Under the pieces are notes generated by a model. That model made no database searches. It saw only the letters and a list, made by a program, of their open reading frames with translations, and was not told the origin of the DNA. From Streptomyces tateyamensis (GTDB lineage Bacteria; Actinomycetota; Actinomycetes; Streptomycetales; Streptomycetaceae), in assembly GCF_003205575.1 (NCBI RefSeq), contig NZ_PYBW01000024.1, positions 31,753-95,752 on the forward strand: a stretch of 64,000 bases of DNA, in the 5' to 3' direction. The position numbers were made by a program, and so were the translations under genes. Every line of letters starts with the position of its first letter. Within the stretch, counting starts at the first letter, position 1. Shown in pieces: positions 17,173-25,761 of the stretch.

Positions 17173-18099
17173 TCAGTGAAAGTCACGGGAAGCCAGATGC
17201 TTTCGCAGGAACGAGAGTTGTGCCGCGACGGCCTGTTCGTGCGACTCGAGGAACGGCGCGTAGTGACGGCCCGTAAGGCGGACCACCTCGGAGCGCGGCG
17301 CGTTACGTGCCGCCCGAACCGCGGGGCGGGGGAGCACGCTCTGGTCCTGGTCGCAGACGATCACCAGCAGCGGGCACCGGATCCGGGCGGCGTGGCGGCC
17401 GGGCCGGTATCCGCCAAGCCGCAGGGCGATCCGGGCGGCGACCGTCTGGTCCCAGTTCGCGTAGCGCCCTTCGGGGTCGAGGGCCTGGTCCCCGTCCATG
17501 GCGTCGGGGGTGGTGAGCGAGGCGACGGCGCCGCGCGGTCCGGCCGCCGGGACCAGCAGCGGTTCCCGCCCGACCAGCCCGCCGAGCGCGTCCGCGACGG
17601 CCCGGCCGAAGAGGCCCAGCATCGCGAGCGGCGTCATGGCCCGAAGCGCGTGCGGAGCGACCGCACGGCCGTCGACCAGCGGGGTCTGGGCGATCGCCGC
17701 AGCGAGCCGCGGGTGGTCGGCCGCGACGCGGAAGATGTGGCCGCCGGCCAGTGAGAAGCCCCAGAGCGCGATCCGGTCGGGGTCGACGTCGGGCAACGTG
17801 GCCGCGTACGCGATCGCCGCGTGCCAGTCGGCCACCTGCTCGTCGAAGCGGACGATCTGACGCGGCGTGCCCCCGCTCTCGCCGAACCTCCGGTGGTCGA
17901 AGGCGAGGACGGCGAACCCGGCGTCGTTGAACCGCGCGGCGAACAGGTCCGAGGCCGGTTCCTTCGTCACGGCGGTCCCGCCGGCCATGATCACGCAGCC
18001 GCCGTTGGACCCCGGGTAGTGCCACGCGGCGCACGAGGTGTCGCCGCTGGCGAAGCGTACGTTCTGGCGTCTCTGGAGCGCGGGCACCTGGGCCTCCAT
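17173..18099 (-). CDS. Alpha/beta hydrolase
   Basis: A 308-residue cytoplasmic hydrolase of the dienelactone/YcjY type. Seen: FDHRRFGESGGTPRQ (oxyanion side), nucleophile elbow GFSLAGGH with Ser, acid in IVCDQDQSV, and His in TGRHYAPF, so the triad appears complete. ATG 18099 is preferred (MEAQVPALQRRQNVRF), as the longer frame adds a low-similarity extension. It is divergent from the Lrp-like regulator at 18202, which may control it. The substrate cannot be inferred. Confidence 0.82.
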   Translation of the reverse strand: MEAQVPALQRRQNVRFASGDTSCAAWHYPGSNGGCVIMAGGTAVTKEPASDLFAARFNDAGFAVLAFDHRRFGESGGTPRQIVRFDEQVADWHAAIAYAATLPDVDPDRIALWGFSLAGGHIFRVAADHPRLAAAIAQTPLVDGRAVAPHALRAMTPLAMLGLFGRAVADALGGLVGREPLLVPAAGPRGAVASLTTPDAMDGDQALDPEGRYANWDQTVAARIALRLGGYRPGRHAARIRCPLLVIVCDQDQSVLPRPAVRAARNAPRSEVVRLTGRHYAPFLESHEQAVAAQLSFLRKHLASRDFH

Positions 18100-18201
18100 G
18101 GTGAATCCGGTCTTCTCGGGGTGCTGGGAGTGCCTCCATCCTTGGCGCGACAGCAGCGGAACGGGCACCGCAGGGCAGCAGAATGAGCGAAACTTGCAGC
18201 C

Positions 18202-19218
18202 ATGGCCCGCGAATCGACGAATTCCGTCCTGAGCCTGCTCGACCAGCGGCTGGTGGCCGCCCTGCAGTGCGAGGGCCGGCTGACCGCCGAACGGGCGGCG
18301 CAGACGCTGGGACTCAGCCCCGCCACCGTCCGCCGCCGCCTGCAGGCACTCACTGCCGACGGCATCGTGCGCGTGGTGATCTCACCGGTTGCGCGACCGC
18401 GAAACGGGGGTTCGGCCGGGGCGCTGTTCCTGCGCATCCGGGTCCTGCGGGGCCGGCTCGACCCGATCGTGGCCGCGCTCGCGGCGCGCGAGGACATCCC
18501 CTTCATCGACGTCACCACGTCCGGGGACGAGATCTTCGCGGTCGCCCGCACCGAGCCCGGCTCCAGCGACCCGCTGGTCTTCCGTCAACTGCCCTCCACC
18601 CAGGCGGTGACCTCCCTGGAGAGCGCCACCATCCTGCACGTCTTCCGGCTCACCTCCGAGTGGCGCCACCAGGTGCTGACCGCAGCCGAACGCGCCGCCC
18701 TCTCGGCGCGCGAGCCGGTCCCCGGAGCGACGACCGCCACGTCCCCGGGCCCGTACGGCGTCGATTCCGACGCCCTGGAGCAGTCCCTGATCGAGGTGCT
18801 CGAGCCCGACGCGCGCCTGAGCGCGGTGGCGCTGGCCGAGCGCACCGGCCACCCGGAGAGCACGGTGCGCCGACGGCTGGCCCAGATGGCCGCCCAGGGG
18901 CGCCTGGTCACCCAGGTGCTGGTCGACTCCCGGCGGCTCGGACTGCCCATCGAAGCCAAGCTCCTGCTGCAGGTACCCCCCGATCACCTGGCCGCCACCG
19001 GGCAGGCGCTGGCCGATCACCCGTCGGTACACGGCGCGTTCGCCACCTCCGGGCCGTCGAACCTGCACGCGGCCGCGTACTTCCCGGACCTGACGACCCT
19101 CTACGGCTTCCTCTCCCACGACCTGGCCGGCCTGGGCATCACCCACGTCGAGACGGCCATCGTCAGCCGCGCCGTCAAACGCACTCCGCTGCCTGTACCA
19201 CCGGCCTCGCCCAAGTAA
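18202..19218 (+). CDS. Lrp/AsnC family regulator with two tandem modules
   Basis: A 338-residue protein with two complete Lrp/AsnC units. Unit one: LDQRLVAALQCEGRLTAERAAQTLGLSPATVRRRLQAL (HTH) plus a RAM-like sensor domain. Unit two starts near residue 193 with LIEVLEPDARLSAVALAERTGHPESTVRRRLAQM. Double Lrp proteins are common in actinobacteria and regulate amino-acid or small-molecule metabolism genes. The divergent hydrolase is the most likely target because only about 100 bases separate the two starts. Confidence 0.87.
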   Translation: MARESTNSVLSLLDQRLVAALQCEGRLTAERAAQTLGLSPATVRRRLQALTADGIVRVVISPVARPRNGGSAGALFLRIRVLRGRLDPIVAALAAREDIPFIDVTTSGDEIFAVARTEPGSSDPLVFRQLPSTQAVTSLESATILHVFRLTSEWRHQVLTAAERAALSAREPVPGATTATSPGPYGVDSDALEQSLIEVLEPDARLSAVALAERTGHPESTVRRRLAQMAAQGRLVTQVLVDSRRLGLPIEAKLLLQVPPDHLAATGQALADHPSVHGAFATSGPSNLHAAAYFPDLTTLYGFLSHDLAGLGITHVETAIVSRAVKRTPLPVPPASPK

Positions 19219-19255
19219 GTTGCTGTCAGCGGAGGTTCGCGTTCCCCGGCCACGG

Positions 19256-20203
19256 TCAGCGGCGACGTCGGCGCGCGGATTCGCGACGGCGCGCAAGCTC
19301 GGCGCGCGCGGTCAGCCACCGCTCCCGCAGCTGGGCGATGACGTTGTCCCACTCCCGGCGGACCTCGTCGGCGGGAGGCCGCTCGCCTCGGCGGATGCGT
19401 TCCAGTTCGTCGGTGACCTCTCTGCCGAACGCGGCCGACCACACCAGGGCGAGCATCGTTCCGAAGAGTGCAGTGATCATCGCGAAGACGGCCCCGACCG
19501 GACCGTAGCGGCTCGCGTAGGAGCTGAACAGCCCGGGCAGGTACACCGCGGCCCCGACCGAGTACGCAGCGATCAGCACGGCCCCCAGCACCGCGAACGG
19601 AACCAGGCCGCGCCACGGCGTGCGTTTCGCCGACAGCGTCCAGCCGCTCCATGCCAGAAAGACCGCCGTCAGCGGCCCCTGGCACGCCGCGGCAGCCAGA
19701 TCGAACCGCCCGCGGCCGAGAACCACGTGCAGCCAGCCGGCGGCCATGGCGTAAAGCACCAGGACCAGCAGCCACCTCAGGTCGTTCACGGTGTTGCGCA
19801 CGCTGAGCGCCGGCAGTTCCCAGACCCGCTCGAACAGCCGTTGCGCAGCGCGCGCGAAGCTGAGGGCGGAGATGAGCAAGAAGAGCGAGCCCAGCACATC
19901 CAGCGTCGCGTCGGGGCCGTGAACGAACGAGAAGAGCTGGCGGACCGCGTCCGCTCCGCCGCCGCTGAGGCCGTAACGGCGCACGATCCGTTCGGCCAGG
20001 TCCTGCCGACCGAAACTGGTCAGGACCGTCGCCACCAGAACCGCGAGCGGAATCAACGTCGTGAGCGCGCTGGAGGCCAGGGCCATCGAGCGCTCCAAGC
20101 CGGTGACCTGCTGGAACCGGGAGACCGCACGGAAAGCGAAGGCCGGACGCAGCCAGAACGTGAGTATTCGAACAGCCCGCTTGGGGCCGGACTGAACGCT
20201 CAT
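19256..20203 (-). CDS. YihY/BrkB family inner-membrane protein
   Basis: A 315-residue membrane protein with about six transmembrane helices, including LERSMALASSALTTLIPLAVLVATVL, NDLRWLLVLVLYAMAAGWL and GLVPFAVLGAVLIAAYSVGA. The C-terminus is a highly basic tail (ERIRRGERPPADEVRREW ... RRRR). YihY proteins were once called RNase BN, wrongly; their role is unknown, possibly in transport. The ATG at 20203 overlaps the stop of an upstream amidotransferase remnant (ATGA), suggesting both once formed an operon. Confidence 0.85.
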   Translation of the reverse strand: MSVQSGPKRAVRILTFWLRPAFAFRAVSRFQQVTGLERSMALASSALTTLIPLAVLVATVLTSFGRQDLAERIVRRYGLSGGGADAVRQLFSFVHGPDATLDVLGSLFLLISALSFARAAQRLFERVWELPALSVRNTVNDLRWLLVLVLYAMAAGWLHVVLGRGRFDLAAAACQGPLTAVFLAWSGWTLSAKRTPWRGLVPFAVLGAVLIAAYSVGAAVYLPGLFSSYASRYGPVGAVFAMITALFGTMLALVWSAAFGREVTDELERIRRGERPPADEVRREWDNVIAQLRERWLTARAELARRRESARRRRR

Positions 20204-20412
20204 GCGGCCCGAGGCACGAGCGGGTGCATCTCGTCCTGGCCCTCCTGGATGACGCCGTAACACGACTCCGGCACCGGGTTCCAGGCTCCGGGGAGGTCGC
20301 CCAGCGGTTCCGAGACCACCAGGCGCGTCTCGTCGGAGAGTGGGCCGGGGTGAGGCCATGGGCGGCCAGCATCAGGGACGCGTCCCTCGGTCGCCGGGTC
20401 GGCCTGGGACTA
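20200..20412 (-). pseudogene. C-terminal remnant of a class II glutamine amidotransferase (YafJ type)
   Basis: The minus strand from about 20412 reads without a stop into LSDETRLVVSEPLGD, then a GAWNPVPESCYGVIQEG stretch and a VPRAA end. This is the characteristic tail of class II amidotransferase-like YafJ proteins (REALVSEPL ... W.EVP). The N-terminal catalytic Cys domain is missing; a TAG precedes the fragment in frame. The stop overlaps the YihY start, so the fragment is the 3' end of a gene that was once translationally coupled to YihY. Confidence 0.72.
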
Positions 20413-20426
20413 CCGGTGGTCCCCCG

Positions 20427-20867
20427 TCAGCGGCGGGCGCTGGCCAGGACGACGAGGAACTGGCCGCCGCCCGCCTCGATGTCGGCGGTCACCGGCAGCC
20501 CCGGTACCAGTCGGGAGAACCGGTCCACCAGCCAGTCCGCCGCCTCCTGGGCGTCCTGCCGGGTCGGACAACGGCCCACGATCTCGCGGCCCGCCTTGCG
20601 CTCCAGCCTCCCGGCAACGGTGATCAGCGGTGCGGGTTCGACCACGTACAGGCGCTCCGGCCAGGCGATGACCACCTTGACCGCGCCCTTGCGGCTGTTG
20701 CACCCGCGGTGCGCGAGGCGCTCGGCGACCTTCGCCTTGCGGTCGGCGGTCCGGCTGTCCACGCTGGGCCCCCGCAGGTCGTTCACCGACTTGTCGGGGT
20801 CGACCGGTTCGTCGCACACCCAGCATCGCCAGCCGTCACGCTCGGCCACATCATCAAGGAGACTCAC
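20427..20867 (-). CDS. HNH-like zinc-finger protein
   Basis: A 146-residue protein. The N-terminal half carries CWVCDEP and then LAHRGCNSRKG, the CxxC plus HxxCN signature of HNH endonuclease folds, but the catalytic DH-x-x-P between the two pairs is not evident (the stretch reads VNDLRGPSVDSRTADRK). It may be a degenerate HNH, and nuclease activity is doubtful. The C-terminal half (RLERKAGREIVGRCPTRQDAQEAADWLVDRF) is an alpha/beta domain. Small genes of this type are scattered singly in streptomycete genomes. Confidence 0.65.
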   Translation of the reverse strand: MSLLDDVAERDGWRCWVCDEPVDPDKSVNDLRGPSVDSRTADRKAKVAERLAHRGCNSRKGAVKVVIAWPERLYVVEPAPLITVAGRLERKAGREIVGRCPTRQDAQEAADWLVDRFSRLVPGLPVTADIEAGGGQFLVVLASARR

Positions 20868-21185
20868 CCGAGCAAACTAGCCTGCCCAGCCGCCACCCCG
20901 CGCACCAGGGCCTCAGCAGAGACCTCGCGGCACCGACACGTTCAGCGCCACCGGAAGGACCCACCGGTCATCGCCGGGAGCAGCACGGGGCCGCCCACGG
21001 CGGTGTCGGGGCAGCCGGCGCGGCCGAGATCGCCGAGCAGCGAGCAGCGGAGTCCGGCGGGGCGCTGACGGCGGATCAGGCAGAGGCGAACCCGGACGAC
21101 CGGGCTCCACCCTCCGCCAAGGTAGCCGTGCGTCTAGAGTGGTTTAGGCGGACACGAACGATCCCGATCCGGAGGGAGATCGTCC
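20868..21185. other. 318-bp gap, mostly unassigned, with the MBL gene promoter region
   Basis: No gene recognised. TAGAGT at 21134-21139 is a possible -10 box about 45 bases ahead of the MBL gene, whose ribosome site GGAGGGAG precedes ATG 21186. The remainder reads as shadow sequence. Confidence 0.4.
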
Positions 21186-22016
21186 ATGTCCGTCAACCGA
21201 GTGCGACCCGATGTCAGCGTCCTCAGTGACAGTCTCGAGGTGCCGGGGATCGGCCACATTCCCGTCAATTCCTTCGTGCTCCGAGCGCAGCAACCCGTCG
21301 TCGTCGACACTGGCCTCGGGCTGCCCGACCGCAGCTTCCCGGACACGCTCGCCGGAGTCCTCGACCCGGCAGACGTGCGCTGGATCTGGCTCACCCACCC
21401 CGACCGGGACCACACCGGCGGCATCCATGCGCTCCTCGAAGCGGCACCGAAGGCGAAGGTGGTGACCACCTTCATCGCGGTCGGCATCATGTCCTGCGAG
21501 CGACCGCTCCCGCTGGACCGGGTCCATCTGCTCAATCCCGGTCAGTCACTCGACGTCGGTGACCGCACGCTCACAGCGTTCCGGCCGCCCCTGTTCGACA
21601 ATCCCGCTACCGTCGGGTTCTTCGACGACCTCACCGGCGTCTGCTTCAGCTCGGACTGCTTCGGCGCCCCGATGACCAGCGCGGACACGGCGGAGGAAGG
21701 GGACGTCAGCGCGATCCCGGTCGAAGAACTTCGGGCGGCGCAGTTGCTGTGGGCCAGCGTGGACAGTCCGTGGGTCGAGAACGTCGACCCGAAGCGGTTC
21801 CTCGACACCTTCCGCCTGCTGCGGGACCGCGAGCCCGAGCTCGTCCTGTCGACCCACCTGCCGGCTGCGGCCGGAATGACCGAGCGGATGATCGACACCC
21901 TTGGGTCCGCGGCGGGGATTTCACCCTTCGTGGGCCCCGACCAGGCGGCGCTGGCCCAGATGCTGGCCGCCTTCGAACCAACGGCAACAGCTGACCCGGA
22001 CCTGCCCGTCACCTAG
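21186..22016 (+). CDS. MBL-fold metallo-hydrolase
   Basis: A 276-residue cytoplasmic protein with the metallo-beta-lactamase fold. The metal motif THPDRDHTGG (HxDxDH form) is present, plus VVVDTGLGLPDR before it and a C-terminal VLSTHLPAA His. The HxDxDH variant and GVCFSSDCFGAP are typical of flavodiiron-like oxygen-reductase modules, which use a diiron centre, but the flavodoxin domain is missing. Possibly a stand-alone ODP-type enzyme or a hydrolase of unknown substrate. Good GGAGGGAG ribosome site. Confidence 0.85.
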   Translation: MSVNRVRPDVSVLSDSLEVPGIGHIPVNSFVLRAQQPVVVDTGLGLPDRSFPDTLAGVLDPADVRWIWLTHPDRDHTGGIHALLEAAPKAKVVTTFIAVGIMSCERPLPLDRVHLLNPGQSLDVGDRTLTAFRPPLFDNPATVGFFDDLTGVCFSSDCFGAPMTSADTAEEGDVSAIPVEELRAAQLLWASVDSPWVENVDPKRFLDTFRLLRDREPELVLSTHLPAAAGMTERMIDTLGSAAGISPFVGPDQAALAQMLAAFEPTATADPDLPVT

Positions 22017-22058
22017 CACCCGGTCGGACCTCGCATCCGGCCGAGTTCTCGCGGGCGT

Positions 22059-22877
22059 TCACGAAACGGTCCGCGCCTCGGCAACGGCTTGCGTACAGAG
22101 CTGGTCGGCCGTGGCGCCGGAGTCGGATGGAGGGCTGAACTCGAGTTGCTGCGCCGTCCCGCCCGCGGTCCAGTCGACGACCACTCCCCCGTCTCCGTCC
22201 GAACGGCAGACGGCGGGAGCCCCGTTCACGGCCGTGCGCTGCGTCCCCGGGGTCCCCGGGGCGTCAGGCTCCGGTGCCGTCGGGTCGAGAGACTGGTACA
22301 GCATCCAGCGGGTCTGGCCCGAGGTGTCGCGGTAGAACCGGACGAGAGCCAACGAGCCGCGGCAGACGCCGGGCTGGGAGCGCGGACGTGCGGCGGAGCA
22401 CAGTTCGCTGCCCTCCTCGGTCAGGCCCGGATCCCGCGGTCGCGGAGCCGTGGCCTCGGAGACGGTCTGCAGTGGCCGCCCGTGAGCGTCCGTCAGCGTC
22501 CGCATGCCGAGCGGGTGGGCGAGGTCACCCTCGATCCCGGTGAACTGCGCACAGCTGCCCCTGGGTCCTCCCTGTTCCTGCGGAGCGCTGCCCAGGTGGA
22601 AGTGGACGGCCACGGTGGCGGCGTGCTCCTCGGTCACCACGTCGACGGTGAGGCTGCCGAAGCAGTCCTCCGGAGTCCAGGCCGGATCGGGCACGCCGGT
22701 GAGGGTGAGGGTTCGCCCGTCGGCGGAGACGAGGACGGGCCCCTGGGCGTCCACGTTCCATTCCTTGATCCCCCCGAAGGCGATGGAGTACCCGACCCAG
22801 CCCACCAGTGCGCAGGCCACTGCCACGCCCAGTACGACCAGCGGCACCCGGCCCCTGCGCGACTCTGTTGCCCTCAT
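22059..22877 (-). CDS. Membrane-anchored extracellular protein of unknown function
   Basis: A 272-residue protein from ATG 22877, which has GGGAGGG just upstream. One N-terminal transmembrane helix (VPLVVLGVAVACALVGWVGYSIAF) followed by an outside domain with about six cysteines (EDCFGS, GSCAQF, ELCSAA, GVCRGS, AVCRSD, DQLCTQ) that probably form disulfides. The domain is beta-rich. No known family recognised. It is convergent with the MBL gene. Confidence 0.72.
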   Translation of the reverse strand: MRATESRRGRVPLVVLGVAVACALVGWVGYSIAFGGIKEWNVDAQGPVLVSADGRTLTLTGVPDPAWTPEDCFGSLTVDVVTEEHAATVAVHFHLGSAPQEQGGPRGSCAQFTGIEGDLAHPLGMRTLTDAHGRPLQTVSEATAPRPRDPGLTEEGSELCSAARPRSQPGVCRGSLALVRFYRDTSGQTRWMLYQSLDPTAPEPDAPGTPGTQRTAVNGAPAVCRSDGDGGVVVDWTAGGTAQQLEFSPPSDSGATADQLCTQAVAEARTVS

Positions 22878-23022
22878 GACCCTCCCCCTCGATGCGCGCC
22901 CTTGGACGCGGCCGGCCCCGCACCGGTTCCGCACGGCGCCGCCCGACCCTGCCCCGCCCCCGTCTCGTCCGACTTATCCGCCTCGTCCGACGACACCGCG
23001 CGGTGGGTACGTCCCCGGGACC

Positions 23023-23673
23023 CTACGAGAGGGCGTGGCGCTCCACGGGGGCCGGCTGGATCTGGGCCGCCGCCCCGGCGCAGATCAGCCGCAGGCCGAG
23101 CTCGAACCGCCCGTCCGTGCTCACCGCGGCCGCGGCGGCCACCGTACGGGGGAAGTCCCGGTGCACGGCCGCAGCCTCGGACGCGTCCGGTACGGCAGGC
23201 GCGGCGCCCTGCTCCTGCAAAACGAACCCCGTGACATGGCTGAGCAGCGCATCAGCGGCCACCGCCGCGGCCAGCCCCGGCACCCGGCCCTCGTCCAACG
23301 TCACCAGCAGGCGCTCCATCAGGTTCAGCGCACCGAAGCTGAGCACCTTGGGGCTGTCGGCGAGCATCGCCGCCCCGCCCGGGTGCGCCCGCAGGGTGTG
23401 CCGCAGCGCACCCAGCTGCGCCACGACCCGCTCCGCCCACCCGGCATCGCCGGGCAACGCGGCCAGCGCCGCCGCGCCCGCCCGGTATGCCTGCCAGGCC
23501 ACCCGGTCGGCCATCAGCCGCAGCAGGACCGCCTTGTTCGGCACGTGGTAGTACAGGCTGCCCGCGTGGACGTCCAGGCGCGCGGCCACCCGCCGCATCG
23601 ACAGCCCCGGGTAGCCGGCCTCCGCGTAGACGGCCATCCCGGCATCGACGATCCGATCCACCGTCAGTTTCAC
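23023..23673 (-). CDS. TetR family regulator
   Basis: A 216-residue repressor. N-terminal HTH: IVDAGMAVYAEAGYPGLSMRRVAARLDVHAGSLYYHVPNKAVLLRLM, the pattern of the TetR/TetR_C_1 group (LYYHVPNKAxLL). The C-terminal ligand domain has an Ala-rich segment. It is divergent from the rhomboid-like gene, and a 17-bp palindrome between them (23694-23710) is a convincing operator, so it likely controls that gene and itself. Confidence 0.88.
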   Translation of the reverse strand: MKLTVDRIVDAGMAVYAEAGYPGLSMRRVAARLDVHAGSLYYHVPNKAVLLRLMADRVAWQAYRAGAAALAALPGDAGWAERVVAQLGALRHTLRAHPGGAAMLADSPKVLSFGALNLMERLLVTLDEGRVPGLAAAVAADALLSHVTGFVLQEQGAAPAVPDASEAAAVHRDFPRTVAAAAAVSTDGRFELGLRLICAGAAAQIQPAPVERHALS

Positions 23674-23693
23674 GGCCCTACCCTACTCCTGTG

Positions 23694-23710
23694 TTCCAAC
23701 AGTGTTTGAA
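23694..23710. promoter_or_regulatory. 17-bp palindrome, likely TetR operator
   Basis: TTCcAACA-G-TGTTtGAA, imperfect only at one pair, 21 bases upstream of the TetR ATG and about 65 bases from the divergent start. The size, symmetry and position fit a TetR-family operator. Confidence 0.65.
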
Positions 23711-23775
23711 AACAGCGGCCGCCGCGCTAGGGTCATGATCATCGGAATCTGTCCGCTCGAAGGGGGGTGGTAGCG

Positions 23776-24579
23776 GTGGACGCCCTGGTGTTCAACGCGA
23801 CCACAGCAGCACTGATGGTCTTCATGTTCAAAGCGGGCGCGGCCCTGACCGGCCCCGATCCGCTGCGCCGGCGCCGGATCCCGTGGGCCGCGGTCGCGCT
23901 CACCGCCGTCGCGGTCGGCGCGGTGGTCCTGCAGCTGTGCTGGTCCGGCGCGATGGCGGCGCTGGACGCCGACCCGGCCAGGCAAGGCTGGTGGCGGACC
24001 GTCACCTCCGTCTTCATGCAGAACGGCGGCCTGGGCGGCGGCGGCTGGAACCTGGCCACCTTGGCCGTCATGGCAGCCTTCGCCCAGTGGTTCTGGGGCG
24101 GACCGGCGATGCTCGCCCTCTTCCTCACCGGCATCCTGCTCCCCGAGCGGATCGACGCCCTGCTCGGCCAGACCTCCCGCAGCACCGACCCGCGCAACTT
24201 CGCCGGCAGCTCCGGCGCCACCTACTTCCTCGGTGCCACCCTGGCCGCCGCGCTCCTCCTGCACGGCCGGCACCACGAGGACGGCGGGCAGGGCCGTTCG
24301 GGTCAGCGCCAGGACCAGCTGCTCGCGCTCGGGGTGCCGGCGTTCGGCCTGATCCTGTGGTTCGCGCAGGCCAACGGCCACGGTCTGGTCAGCGCATACG
24401 GCTTCGCGGTCGGCGTCCTCGCCTGGTTCGCGCTGCGCCACCGCCTCCAGCCCGAACGCTCGTTGCGCCGGCCCGCCACGACCACCACGGCTGCTGCGGC
24501 TGCTACGGCTGCCGCAGGACAGGCCACCGAGCACCCGCCGACCGGACCCGCCACCAACCCGGCGCGACAGGGTGGGTGA
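23776..24579 (+). CDS. Rhomboid-like membrane protein lacking the catalytic His
   Basis: About 267 residues from GTG 23776 (AAGGGGGG lies about 10 bases before). Five to six transmembrane helices. WNLATLAVMAAFAQWFW followed by AGSSGATYFLGATLA matches the rhomboid fold, with the GxSG serine loop (GSSGAT). The last helix reads SAYGFAVGVLAW where rhomboid proteases have H-x-x-G, so the catalytic His appears to be Tyr. An inactive rhomboid, or a rhomboid-like protein, is the best reading. The tail is Thr/Ala rich. The divergent TetR probably represses it. Confidence 0.65.
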   Translation: MDALVFNATTAALMVFMFKAGAALTGPDPLRRRRIPWAAVALTAVAVGAVVLQLCWSGAMAALDADPARQGWWRTVTSVFMQNGGLGGGGWNLATLAVMAAFAQWFWGGPAMLALFLTGILLPERIDALLGQTSRSTDPRNFAGSSGATYFLGATLAAALLLHGRHHEDGGQGRSGQRQDQLLALGVPAFGLILWFAQANGHGLVSAYGFAVGVLAWFALRHRLQPERSLRRPATTTTAAAAATAAAGQATEHPPTGPATNPARQGG

Positions 24580-24637
24580 GCACGCACCGTCGGACCAACA
24601 CCCGGATCAGCACTGAGGTCGACGGACGGGGGCAGGG

Positions 24638-25531
24638 GTGGAACTGCGCGACATCGAGATCTTTCTGACGTTGGCGAAGGAGCTTCATTTCGGCAGGACC
24701 GCCGACCTCCTCCACGTCTCCCCGGCGCGGGTGAGCCAGGCGATCAAGAAGCAGGAACGCCGGATCGGCGCCGAACTGTTCGAGCGCACCAGCCGCGCCG
24801 TTCGGATGACACCGATCGGTGAGCAACTCCGCACGGACCTCCTGCCGCTCTACCAAGGGCTGCAGGAGGGTCTGGAGCGGGCCCGGATGGCGGCGCAGGG
24901 AAAGGTCGGCGTGCTGCGGGTGGGCATGATCCCCAGCAACGCCCACGACCTGCGCCCCTTCTGGGACACCTTCCGCTCCCGCCGCCCCCAGTGGGGACTG
25001 CAGATCCGCCACAACCCCTTCATCAACGCGTTCGACCCGTTGCGGTCCGGGCAGATAGACGCCCTGGTCTCGTGGCTGCCCGTCGAAGAGCCCGACCTCT
25101 CGGTCGGGCCGGTCCTGTTCACCGAGTCCCGCGTGGTGGTCGTGGCACCCGATCACGACCTGGCCCAGCGCGCATCGGTCTCCCTCGAGGTTCTCGGTGA
25201 CTTCGGTGTCATCGGGCCGGCCTCGCCGCTGCCCGACTACTGGGAGGACGCCTTCACACCGTTCCAGACCCCCAGCAGACGCCCGATCGAGCGCCGTTCG
25301 CAGATCGGGGCCCACCTGGAGGACATCTTCACCAATGTCGGAGCCGGCGAAGCCGTCCACACCCTGGGCTTCCATGTCACCCGGTACCACGCACGCCCCG
25401 ACATCGCCTACCTGCCCGTGCACGACGCCAGGCCGCTGAGCTGGGGACTCGTCTGGCGCTCCGACGCCGAGACCGAGCCCGTGCGCGCCCTCGCCAAGGT
25501 CATCCGCGACCTTGGCACCCCGGCCCTCTGA
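24638..25531 (+). CDS. LysR family transcriptional regulator
   Basis: A 297-residue regulator. The N-terminal winged HTH (LRDIEIFLTLAKELHFGRTADLLHVSPARVSQAIKKQERRIGAELFERT) is clear, followed by the periplasmic-binding-like effector domain (GVLRVGMIPSNAHDLRPF ... SGQIDALVSWLPVEEPDLSVGPVLF). It may regulate the serine hydrolase gene at 25762, 230 bases downstream in the same direction; LysR regulators more often act on divergent genes, so this is uncertain. Confidence 0.9.
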   Translation: MELRDIEIFLTLAKELHFGRTADLLHVSPARVSQAIKKQERRIGAELFERTSRAVRMTPIGEQLRTDLLPLYQGLQEGLERARMAAQGKVGVLRVGMIPSNAHDLRPFWDTFRSRRPQWGLQIRHNPFINAFDPLRSGQIDALVSWLPVEEPDLSVGPVLFTESRVVVVAPDHDLAQRASVSLEVLGDFGVIGPASPLPDYWEDAFTPFQTPSRRPIERRSQIGAHLEDIFTNVGAGEAVHTLGFHVTRYHARPDIAYLPVHDARPLSWGLVWRSDAETEPVRALAKVIRDLGTPAL

Positions 25532-25599
25532 GGCGATCAGCGTGATGGTGGAGAGACCAGCGCCGTCTCCCGTCGTGAGCTGGGCCGATCCCCCGCAGA

Positions 25600-25621
25600 C
25601 CGTCAACCCCACGGTTAACGG
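25600..25621. promoter_or_regulatory. Inverted repeat upstream of the serine hydrolase gene
   Basis: Arms CCGTCAACC and GGTTAACGG separated by four bases, one mismatch. It lies 140 bases ahead of the hydrolase start, between LysR and hydrolase. A candidate operator. Confidence 0.4.
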
Positions 25622-25761
25622 CCGTTGCGCCGATCGCCGTTGTTCCCCGGGCCGCCGCACTCGAAGCTTGATCCATCCCGAGAGCAAGGGATCGAGCACG
25701 AAGCGGAACGCACGATGACCCCTGTGCCCTCCGCGATGAAGAGTCTGAAGGAGTGCCCACC

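Noticed and set aside
20427..20867. Active HNH homing endonuclease
   Set aside because: CxxC and HxxCN are present but the central catalytic His-Pro region is not recognisable.
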